A stretch of 64,000 nt of DNA, taken from assembly GCA_964017045.1 (NCBI GenBank), contig OZ024802.1, positions 13,032,435-13,096,434 on the forward strand, given 5' to 3'. Made by a program: the position numbers and the translations under genes. Shown here piece by piece: positions 56,201 to 64,000 of this stretch. Under the pieces are notes generated by a model, which saw only the letters and a list, made by a program, of their open reading frames with translations, made no database searches and was not told the DNA's origin. Every line of letters begins with the position of its first letter. The first letter of the stretch is position 1. Source of the DNA: Omphiscola glabra. Its lineage: Eukaryota > Mollusca > Gastropoda > Lymnaeidae.

Positions 56201-59200
56201 GTGGCTATCTTCGTTATCTGCGGCTGTTGCTTCCTGAGTGTTTTTTTTATAAATGAACGCCAGTATCTTCTCTGTTGAGGGGTTTTTGTACAACGTCATC
56301 TCTATTCCGGGATCCGGTTGTTCCAATCAGTGGATTATTTCCTGACACAAACGGTTGACGAAGAAAGCCAAACGCTGTCACTACGACATAGGGCAGTACA
56401 CTCTCACTACAACATAGGGCAGTACACTCTCACTACGACATAGGAAGTACACTCTCACTACGACATAGGGCAGTACACTCTCACTACAACATAGGGCAGT
56501 ACACTCTCACTGCGACACAGGGCAGTACACTCTCACTTCGACACAGGGCAGTGCACTCTCACTGCGACACAGGGCAGTACACTCTCACTAAGACATAGGG
56601 CAGTACACTATCATTACGACACAAAAGTACACTCTCACAACGACATAGGGCAGGACACTCTCTCTACGACATAGGGCAGTACACTATCACTGCGACACAG
56701 GGCAGTGCACCCTCATTGCGACACAGGGCAGTACACTCTCACTACGACACAGGGCAGTGCACCCTCACTGCGACACAGGGCAGTGCACCCTCACTACGAC
56801 ACAGGGCAGTGCACCCTCACTGCGACACAGGGCAGTAAACTTTCACTACGACATAGGGCAGGACACTATCTCTACGACATAGGGCAGTACACTATCACTA
56901 CGACATAAGGCAGTACACTCTCACTACGACACAGGACAGTACACTCTCACTACGACACAGGGCAGTGCACCCTCACTGCGACACAGGGCAGTGCACTCTC
57001 ACTGCGACACAGGGCAGTACACTCTCACTACGACACAGGGCAGTGCACCCTCACTGCGACACAGGGCAGTGCACCCTCACTACGACACAGGGCAGTGCAC
57101 CCTCACTGCGACACAGGGCAGTAAACTTTCACTACGACATAGGGCAGGACACTCTCTCTACGACATAGGGCAGTACACTATCACTACGACATAGGGCGGT
57201 ACACTTTCACTACGACATAAGGCAGTACACTCTCACTACGACACAGAGCAGTGCACTCTCACTACGACACAGGGCAGTGCACCCTCACTGCGACACAGGG
57301 CAGTGCACTCTCACTGCGACACAGGGCAGTACACCCTCACTACGACACAGGGCAGTGCACCCTCACTGCGACACAGGGCAGTGCACTCTCACTGCGACAC
57401 AGGGCAGTGCACTCTCACTGCGACACAGGGCAGTGCACTCTCACTGTGACACGGGGCAGTACACCCTCACTGCGACACAGGGCAGTACACCCTCACTACG
57501 ACACAGGGCAGTACACCCTCAGTGCGACACAGGGCAGTGCACCCTCACTGCGACACAGGGCAGTACACCCTCACTGCGACACAGGGCAGTGCACCCTCAC
57601 TGCGACACAGGGCAGTACACCCTCACTGCGACACAGGGCAGTGCACTCTCACTGCGACACAGGGCAGTACACCCTCACTACGACACAGGGCAGTGCACCC
57701 TCACTGCGACACAGGGCAGTGCACCCTCACTGCGACACAGGGCAGTACATTTCGTTGCATATTATAGAAAATGAGAAGTTAACTCCTTTTTTTATTTGCT
57801 CAAAATACCCTGACTAGGTGTTCAAACACTGCACCCTGACTAGGTGTTCAAACACTGCACCCTGACTAGGTGTTCAAACACTGCACCCTGACTAGGTGTT
57901 CAAACACTGCACCCTGACTAGGTGTTCAAACACTGCACCCTGACTAGGTGTTCAAACACTGCACCCTGACTAGGTGTTCAAACACTGCACCCTGACTAGG
58001 TGTTCAAACACTGCACCCTGACTAGGTGTTCAAACACTGCACCCTGACTAGGTGTTCAAACACTGCACCCGGCTGAGCTCTTGTATTTTATTTTTCTTTT
58101 CCGATCTCTATATTGCAATTTCTTTTTAAAGGAATATCTCACGTTTCTCCTATTCTTTCTAATCCATTCAAGTAATAAATCAAAGTCATTTCCCCCCCCT
58201 CCCAAAAGTCCTTTTCTTGTACGTTCTTGTCAAAGAATTGACTAAATTCAGATGGCGTGTTAACAGATCTACAGACTACAATTAAACTAAAACGCTCACA
58301 GTTATTGTGTAACCCTATTATCGCTTTGTTTTTATTCCAACCAAAAGTGTACATAGGACTATAATGCATACTCTTTTGTAAAACGATCCGGGGCAAGTTG
58401 AATAAACCCCTTCATGTCATTCAAATGAATGGCGCAACAAAAAAAAATTAATAATTTCTCCCTTATTTTTTACGCACATAATTGGAAAACATACTTTGTT
58501 TTTATGTTGTTGTTTTTTTTTTTTTGAACGACCAAATCCTCACCACCGAAAATGAAATGGTCGAAAAAGAGGTTGAGTGGGGAGCGGCGCTTTTTAATAT
58601 AAACTCATTGACGTTAAAAAATATGAAATATTGGAATAACTATGTTACTTCGACTTTGTCTGTTTGTTTCTATATATACCCGCATGAGGCTTGAGCCTAA
58701 TGCAGAAGGCTATTTCATTGTATAGCATTCTCATCGGTGTTGAATTTCCTCGAATTATCGTAAAACATGTGTAAAAACACACCTGAAGTAATCTCAGACG
58801 ATATTTAACCAATGTCTAAGTTTTTTGTACGGACACCCTAAAAAATCAAAAGGACTTTTACTGGGAAGGCAATTTATAGGTTAATTTTTGTTCGGATTTT
58901 TAGGAAATTCTATAAACGGTTTGCAGCCCGGGTGCTTGCAGACCTAACATACATTTCTATTGGTCATTTCTTTGAATTTAAAAAAAATGAAGGATAAAAT
59001 CAATTTATATTTTCAGACTTGTGTTTTCTTTTTCTTTTGAATTTACAGTTACATCGCCGTCAGTTACGAGTGTACTTTGAAGGCCACGGATCGACCCGAG
59101 TACGTGTCCTTGACATTTAACGTCACCGACGAACCGACCAATCGTGTCCCCGTGATTTATCCTGGACAGCGATCCAGAAACTTCACAGTATGCTACTCGG

Positions 59201-59985
59201 CCCTGTTCAAATTCAACAACCCCACCCTTCTCATCACGTCGCTGGCGTACAACCAGGTCCTCGGGGCCGATCACTTCTACGTCTACAACCACAGCGTCTC
59301 CAACACGACGGACGCCGTGCTGCGTCACTATCAGAGACTGGGCCTCCTCACCGTCCTGCAGTGGCCGCTGCCTACCTTGGGAATCTGGTACTACGGCCAG
59401 AACCTGGCTATCAACGACTGCGTCTACAGGAACCGGTTCGTGTCCCAGTTTGTCGTCGTACAGGACACGGACGAGTACATCATCCCTAACCACCACGACA
59501 CGTGGCTGGCGTTGATACACGCGGCTGAAGCAGAGTATACCCAGGCACAAATTTCCGCCAACGCTACAAGCATTAAACCTTTAGGATCCTATACTTTCGA
59601 GTCCAGCCTCCATTCCGGTACGCCCAGTAAATCCGTGTGGCAGGCCATCAAACATAATTTTTCCATATCACTGGACATGGAAAAGTTCTTGGTCGACCAT
59701 TCCATTCTGCCGTTCGTTCATCTCCAGAGGCTGAACTCTACGTTCAAGTACAAGATCCGGACGAAGACCATCGTCAGGCCGGAACGCGTGCTTTTCGCGG
59801 GAATCCATTTCACGCACTATCACGTAGCTTCGGCCACACACACGGTGGTCAGCAACGACCTGGCCATTGTCCACCACTACAGTGGCAAGAGGGTTTCTGA
59901 ACATCTGGACACATCCTCTCTCAGATTTGTCAAACGGACGTATGACAGGTTAAGGGCTGCTTTTCAGGCACTTTCCTTTCTCTGA
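52979..59985 (+). CDS. GT92 family glycosyltransferase, gene B (3 exons)
   Basis: Paralogue of gene A. Exons 52979-53277, 54071-54439 and 59049-59985 (phase 2 introns) give 534 aa. Residues 22-41 (around YMFLLAFGCSAVFFMST) form the signal-anchor after an Arg-rich tail. A Lys/Thr-rich stem follows that is longer than in gene A. Exon 2 ends with NTHDAWIYSSFYDP and IYCHVTE. Exon 3 has FYVYNHSVSNTTDAVLRHY, QWPLP, INDCVYRNRF and DTDE with Asp at 362 and 364. Expected role is transfer of a hexose to glycans in the Golgi; the donor and acceptor cannot be read from sequence. Intron 2 is 4.6 kb and largely three minisatellites. The reading frame is intact. Confidence 0.93.
53735..53935. repeat. 15-bp repeat in GT92-B intron 1
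   Basis: About 12 diverged units of ATATGTCCATGTAAT. Confidence 0.88.
54071..54439 (+). CDS. GT92 gene B exon 2: Lys-rich stem and stem domain
   Basis: Acceptor TTTTCCTGACAG, donor GTGCGT. The first half is Lys/Thr-rich and low complexity, the second half is the conserved stem domain ending GRRRPLPDPHGR. A 0.9-kb minisatellite starts about 40 bp after the donor. Confidence 0.9.
54480..55376. repeat. 23/28-bp minisatellite in GT92-B intron 2, near the exon 2 donor
   Basis: About 38 units of GTATTGCAAATGACACAACA type, mixing 18-, 23- and 28-bp variants. A roughly 190-bp block is duplicated (about 54,790-54,980 and 54,990-55,180). The reverse open frames are by-products. Confidence 0.95.
55377..56375. 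other. GT92-B intron 2, unannotated part
   Basis: AT-rich with C-rich patches near 55,480-55,500 and 55,975-56,000; reverse open frame at 55,590-56,009 has no motif. Two similar segments (GTGAGACGTCTGAACT.. and GTAACGTCTGAGCT..) near 56,080 and 56,175 suggest an old ~95-bp duplication. Confidence 0.4.
56378..57750. repeat. 26-bp minisatellite, about 52 copies (1.37 kb) in GT92-B intron 2
   Basis: Unit CGACACAGGGCAGTACACTC plus TCACTA. A block of about 285 bp containing the distinctive GGGCAGTAAACTTTCACTAC unit recurs (around 56,830 and 57,115), so multi-unit amplification has happened. 26 is not a multiple of three, so the repeat peptide cycles through frames. Confidence 0.96.
57807..58074. 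repeat. 26-bp minisatellite, 10 perfect copies
   Basis: Ten consecutive, apparently identical units of CTGACTAGGTGTTCAAACAC plus TGCACC. Perfect homogeneity implies very recent expansion. Confidence 0.97.
58080..59048. other. GT92-B intron 2, 3' part
   Basis: AT-rich, with no supported feature. It ends in a long T-rich tract before the exon 3 acceptor. Confidence 0.5.
59049..59985 (+). CDS. GT92 gene B exon 3: catalytic domain
   Basis: 937-nt terminal exon from TTGAATTTACAG to TGA. The 181-codon reverse open frame at 59,005-59,550 is its shadow. Confidence 0.93.
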
Positions 59986-60387
59986 CATTTAGCTGGGTTT
60001 TTTTGGTTTTTTTAATTTGTTATTCAGTTGTAATTTTGTTATTTACTTCCTCGTGTGGAGTTTGTGTTGGGCGTCAGGAACCGTTAGCGTATCGCATTGG
60101 TCACACGCTAAGGTTACAGTGGTACTGTGAACAAAGCTGATAGTGCCAACGTGATTATTACATGGCCTGTGATTTCCTACTGATAGATATTTTTAGATAT
60201 CGCTTCTGTCAGGAGTTCGATTTTATTCTGCACGTTATGGTAAATAGATATTATTCAATTGTAGATAAAGACATTGTGCTACACTACACATTTAAAAAAA
60301 AACAAAAAACTTTTACAATATTATTAAATATGTCTGATTGCTTACCCTGTTATGTTGTAATCCAAATATTCAATAATTCACATAACG

Positions 60388-60408
60388 TACAATAAATATA
60401 CAATAAAT
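60388..60408 (+). promoter_or_regulatory. Candidate GT92-B polyadenylation signals
   Basis: Two close AATAAA hexamers in ACAATAAATATACAATAAAT, about 405-420 nt after the stop codon. Confidence 0.45.
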
Positions 60409-60479
60409 GTTCCGACAACAACAAAGGAGATCTATAAAGTTTGTTTTTTTACTCTGCTCTGTTTCTTGTCGTATTTATT

Positions 60480-60532
60480 TGTACTGTTCGCTGAAGAAGG
60501 CTGTAAGCCGAAACGTTCACATCTTACAGTCC
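60480..60532 (+). ncRNA. Hammerhead ribozyme-like motif (Penelope-type)
   Basis: Core reads CTGAAGA (CUGANGA) at 60491-60497, then a GGCT-GTA-AGCC hairpin as stem II, then GAAAC. The ACGT after GAA could form the tiny stem III seen in Penelope-associated hammerheads. ACTGT upstream can pair with ACAGT downstream as an outer part of stem I. No Penelope reverse transcriptase or GIY-YIG coding is visible nearby. Confidence 0.45.
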
Positions 60533-60924
60533 TGTCTTATGATTCAAGCTGCAACATACCTTGTTCTACTATTTCATAGAATGCACCCACCCATTCAGTG
60601 ACGCAGGTTTTACTTAATGCTGATACGGCGTTTAATCACAGACTGAAGATTCTCCGTTCCCCTCAATCATCTACTACATAAAGATGGTAACAAAAAAATA
60701 TATATATAAGAACCCCTGTGACTCTAAGACCCTAGTTATGACAGAGCACACTGATTCCACGCCCCTGAACTGTGCGATGATTCTAATCAAATGTTCAACC
60801 AAGCTTACAGAAGGCAATGAAATAATAGAACACGTGTTCCTGTATATTTGTATGAACCCGAAGCCATTAAACAGATGGTCTTAGTTTAAAAACGTATTTC
60901 TAATATGTTTTTGAGAGCACATAG

Positions 60925-61260
60925 AAAAAAAGCTTTATTTACAATGTGTGCACCAAACAAAAGCGCACCGAACACATTCATTTAATGGATGTTTGAGAGC
61001 GCACCGTTCTGTACAATAGGCTTAATAAAAAATGCGTAGACCAAAAATAATTTAACATGAACTTCGCTCGAAACCATTCAATATGAAAATAATACTTTTT
61101 TTGGACTATTATTTACCTTCCACATTTTACGATATTTCAATTACAGCTTTTGGGATAAGGATATTATGACCAGACTTTATAGGACCCAAATGTAGGTCAT
61201 TGTTTTGTTTTCTTGTGATTTATCAACCCATCTACAAACAAATAAAAGAACAAAGAAACA
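60925..61260 (-). mobile_element. Dispersed repeat family X, copy 2 (reversed)
   Basis: Inverse of 50,425-50,800 by ordered blocks, including CTCGAAACCATTCAATA and GCACCAAACAAAAGCGCACC. Diverged by small indels. Confidence 0.65.
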
Positions 61261-61384
61261 TGGCCAAACTTAGCCTTATATAGTAGATGATATTTTATCA
61301 TCCTCTTCGTTATTGCTGTTGGAGAAAGGGGAGGCGTCTTAATTATTATTTTTTAAATCAGTTAGTAAAATGGAATTTGAGTGG

Positions 61385-62015
61385 TGGTACGGTCCGGTGT
61401 GATGTGATACACATGTAAGGGTGTTTGTGTGTGGTGTGATGTGATGTGAGTGTAAGGGTGTTTGTGTGTAGTGTGATGTGATACACATGTAAGGGTGTTT
61501 GTGTGTGGTGTGATGTGATGTGAGTGTAAGGGTGTTTGTGTGTGGTGTGATGTGATACACATGTAAGGGTGTTTGTGTGTGGTGTGATGTGATGTGAGTG
61601 TAAGGGTGTTTGTGTGTGGTGTGATGTGATGTGAGTGTAAGGGTGTTTGTGTGTAGTGTGATGTGATGTGAGTGTAAGGGTGTTTGTGTGTGGTGTGATG
61701 TGATGCATGTGTAAGGGTGTTTGTGTGTGGTGTGATGTGATGTGAGTGTAAGGGTGTTTGTGTGTAGTGTGATGTGATGTGAGTGTAAGGGTGTTTGTGT
61801 GTGGTGTGATGTGATGTGAGTGTAAGGGTGTTTGTGTGTGGTGTGATGTGATGTGAGTGTAAGGGTGTTTGTGTGTAGTGTGATGTGATGTGAGTGTAAG
61901 GGTGTTTGTGTGTGGTGTGATGTGATGCATGTGTAAGGGTGTTTGTGTGTGGTGTGATGTGATGCATGTGTAAGGGTGTTTGTGTGTAGTGTGATGTGAT
62001 GTGAGTGTATGTGTA
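61385..62015. repeat. 37-bp GT-rich minisatellite, about 17 copies, upstream of GT92-C
   Basis: Units of GTAAGGGTGTTTGTGTGTGG plus TGTGATGTGATGTGAGT, with some units carrying ACACAT or GCATGT. It ends about 125 bp before the gene C start codon. The 37-bp period rotates the reading frame, so all three reverse frames are open. Confidence 0.95.
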
Positions 62016-62139
62016 TTTATGATTATGTAAATCTTGTAGCCGTATAGAGTTTTCAATTTTTTTAAATTTTGCTTGTAACGCCTTAACTATGTTTTACAAA
62101 AATAAAGGTAACACAAAATCTCTGTTGGTTCACAAATGA

Positions 62140-64000
62140 ATGCAGCACCTCTCCCTGCTCACAGCCGGTCATAAAGAGATGGGTCGGCCGCGGTTGCACT
62201 GTCCAGTCGCTGTCTTAGCGCCCTGTCATCTGCGACACAAGACGTTGCTACTGTTGGTCATCCTGGGAGCCGTTTCTGTGCTGGCCATGATGACATTAAA
62301 GTCAAACCTAAGTGGCACAGAAGATCATAAATTTGAACAGCAAACGTCCAAGTCAAAATTGGACATTTTGAAGTTGCCCAAGGCCAAGCCCAAAGTCAGG
62401 TATGTGTTAAGCTATCCAAGATTAAAACCCAATTATCTCCAACCTTTGCATGAATATTTTGATACATATGTATGTAGTTTGGGGAAATAGCTCAGGTTTT
62501 ATACAAATTAATTGTACGAAAGTGAGTTGATCAACACACAATTATATGACTGTTTCACCACATCCTTTCATTCAGACATATCAATGTCTTTTCATCTCCA
62601 GACACTGACCACCTCCACTTTTCCCACTGACGCAAATCCGAATCTATAACATCAATCCATGTATTATTTTCATGTGAATTTCTTTCTGTCCTCCAACTTC
62701 TCCAGTGAGGACAACAGTCGGCTTGACACTTCATATTTCCAGCGAGTGAACAAACACGACACTTGGCTGTACTCGGCCTACCACGACACGCATGACGACG
62801 GCAGACACCTTGTGCGGATATTTGGCTTGGAGGACAACACAACCAAAGGCCAAGTGTACTGTCACGTGACCACTGATGGCCAGGCCACCCTCCTGGTCGG
62901 ACGCAGGGTCGTTCTACCAGACTCTCACCAAAAGAGGTAGCCTCCTTTTACTATTTTTTTTTACTTGAATGACTCCCAACGCACAAACACACACAGAATA
63001 TCAACACAGGCGGTTATTTGATTGTGAGGGGTCTATATACTTAAGACAGCGATCAGCTTAAGCAATGGTATATTATATGAAGCATTAGGTAGAAGGAGCT
63101 TCCTGAAAGAAGTTGAGCACAGCGTGACATAACGTCTATTTTTATCTCATTCATAAATTGTACTGTTGTTTGGTGTGTTTTTTTCGCTGAAGAAGTCTTC
63201 TCGCCAACACGTTCGGTGTTTTTGTTTCGTCTTCTTCGAGCCGATTTTTCATTATAGTCTTATTGCAGTGGTTTCGGGATCGACAAAAAAAATCTTGACA
63301 GCAAGTAAACGACATTGATAATAAATAACATGCAAGATCACGAACCTATTCGAACAGTTCAAACAGTGTGTAAGAGGTGCGAGCATTTTAATTGACATGG
63401 GCAGAGATTCTTAACTCCCTCGGCAGTGACTCGTCATGTACCTTTATTCAACTGGTCATATGGCACTTTATTTTTTTTACACAATTTCCGTAGTCCTTAG
63501 GACGGCGCTGTCCTACCCGCGGCCGCGGGGATTATTCTTCTAGGAGGATACATCTTGGCACCAGTGGCGTCGCAGGAGTTGTCGGAATGTTACATTACAC
63601 CAATGTTATCCGCCTACAGGACTCCATCTCCGTGTTTGAATTCAAAGTTTCCTTCTCTTAGATAAGTTGCCATCCAAGGTTAACTGGACTTTGATGGGGA
63701 TTGAACGCCAGACCTCAACTTGAGAACTTTGCTCAGTTTAGAATACTCGGCCATCCAAGATGGACAAGGACATCAAAATTAAAATAATGCGTAGCTATAA
63801 GGTTATTTATTACATTACAGTATTTATACCACGTTAGTTTACAATATTTCCCATTTTAATTATTCACACAACGTAAAAAATTTGTGATCACATTTACCAT
63901 TTTAATTCACTATTTTCAAATGTATTCTTCCCCCAGATTTCGCAGCGTTCTATTTGAATGTGACCTGACCGTTCCCCAAAGTCGACGACCCGAGCAAGTG
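62140..64000 (+). CDS. GT92 family glycosyltransferase, gene C (partial, runs off the window)
   Basis: Third paralogue. Exon 1 62140-62399 encodes a tail and a membrane segment at residues 35-52 (LLLLVILGAVSVLAMM). Exon 2 62706-62936 encodes the stem domain, with NKHDTWLYSAYHD, VYCHVTT and GRRVVLPDSHQKR. Exon 3 starts at 63937 with FRSVLFECDLTV and continues past base 64,000, so the catalytic domain is missing only because the window ends. All introns are phase 2 as in genes A and B. The first ATG of this frame is at 62140; a second in-frame Met at residue 14 is also possible. An out-of-frame ATG at 62136 overlaps the start. Confidence 0.9.
62706..62936 (+). CDS. GT92 gene C exon 2: stem domain
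   Basis: Acceptor TTCTCCAG, donor GTAGCC. It aligns without gaps in its second half with exon 2 of genes A and B. Confidence 0.9.
63187..63225 (+). ncRNA. Degenerate hammerhead-like motif in GT92-C intron 2
   Basis: Reads CTGAAGAAGTCTTCTCGCCA and then ACACGTTC; stem II and the GAAAC core are eroded compared with 60,491. A fossil of the same element family. Confidence 0.35.
63520..63770 (-). mobile_element. tRNA-derived SINE, copy 2 (GT92-C intron 2)
   Basis: On the minus strand, the head at about 63,765-63,690 has a TGGCCGAGTATTCTA box A-like and a GGCGTTCAATCCC box B-like sequence at tRNA spacing, as in RNA polymerase III promoters. The body (TTATCTAAGAGAAGGAAACT, GACGCCACTGG, TCCTAGAAGAATAATCCC) matches the copies at 5,995 and 7,500. 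Confidence 0.75.

Noticed and set aside
56705..57817. 188- and 165-codon forward frames with THS/TGQ repeats
   Set aside because: By-product of the 26-bp array, present in all three frames.
61358..62056. His/Thr-rich reverse frames of 201-232 codons
   Set aside because: By-product of a 37-bp repeat that rotates the frame each unit.

Overview
This is a eukaryotic genomic window: every gene is split by GT-AG introns, the intergenic DNA is AT-rich, and about a quarter to a third of the sequence is tandem repeat or transposon. Gene content (an ADGF/ADA2-type secreted adenosine deaminase and a tandem family of GT92 glycosyltransferases), together with CR1/Jockey-like and RTE-like LINEs, hAT transposons, a tRNA-derived SINE and hammerhead-like motifs, suggests a lophotrochozoan, most likely a gastropod mollusc. 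The species assignment is inference from family knowledge, not something the sequence proves.

Layout. 1-10,334: no gene; a 4.1 kb hAT-type element with nested LINE remnants (882-5018), a higher-order 32-bp satellite, SINE copies, and a 28-bp minisatellite ending about 90 bp before the first exon. 10,335-20,509 (+): an eleven-exon adenosine deaminase-related growth factor gene, 540 codons plus stop with all phases consistent, including catalytic HxH, HAGE, GHAFALSKHP and DD motifs and a hydrophobic C-terminal tail. 20,510-32,161: intergenic, with a 42-bp minisatellite, a frameshifted ZBED/hAT transposon with intact ends (23,184-25,369), a LINE tail interrupted by a hAT MITE (26,455-26,860), and a 1.2 kb 19-bp array. 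32,162-37,201 (+): GT92 gene A, three exons, 466 aa. 37,202-52,978: repeat-dominated spacer with nine or more minisatellites, including a 1.85 kb 27-bp array, a MITE and a LINE 3' end. 52,979-59,985 (+): GT92 gene B, three exons, 534 aa, whose second intron holds three large arrays. 62,140-64,000 (+): GT92 gene C, two and a bit exons, running off the window.

How the genes relate. The three GT92 genes share one architecture: exon 1 is a cytoplasmic tail plus one membrane anchor, exon 2 a short lumenal stem domain, exon 3 the catalytic domain, and every intron is phase 2. They are a tandem duplication and probably encode Golgi type II membrane glycosyltransferases. The ADGF gene is an extracellular purine-signalling enzyme, with no evident functional link to the GT92 genes beyond proximity.

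The most unusual theme is the relation of minisatellites to splice sites. Several arrays start at, or run up to, an exon boundary: the ADGF exon 6 donor is itself triplicated, the exon 7 donor is the first unit of a 51-bp TTAGGG-containing array, and the exon 3 and exon 9 acceptors are abutted by 13-bp and 22-bp arrays. Nearly all long open frames outside the genes are by-products of tandem repeats whose period is divisible by three, and should not be annotated as proteins.
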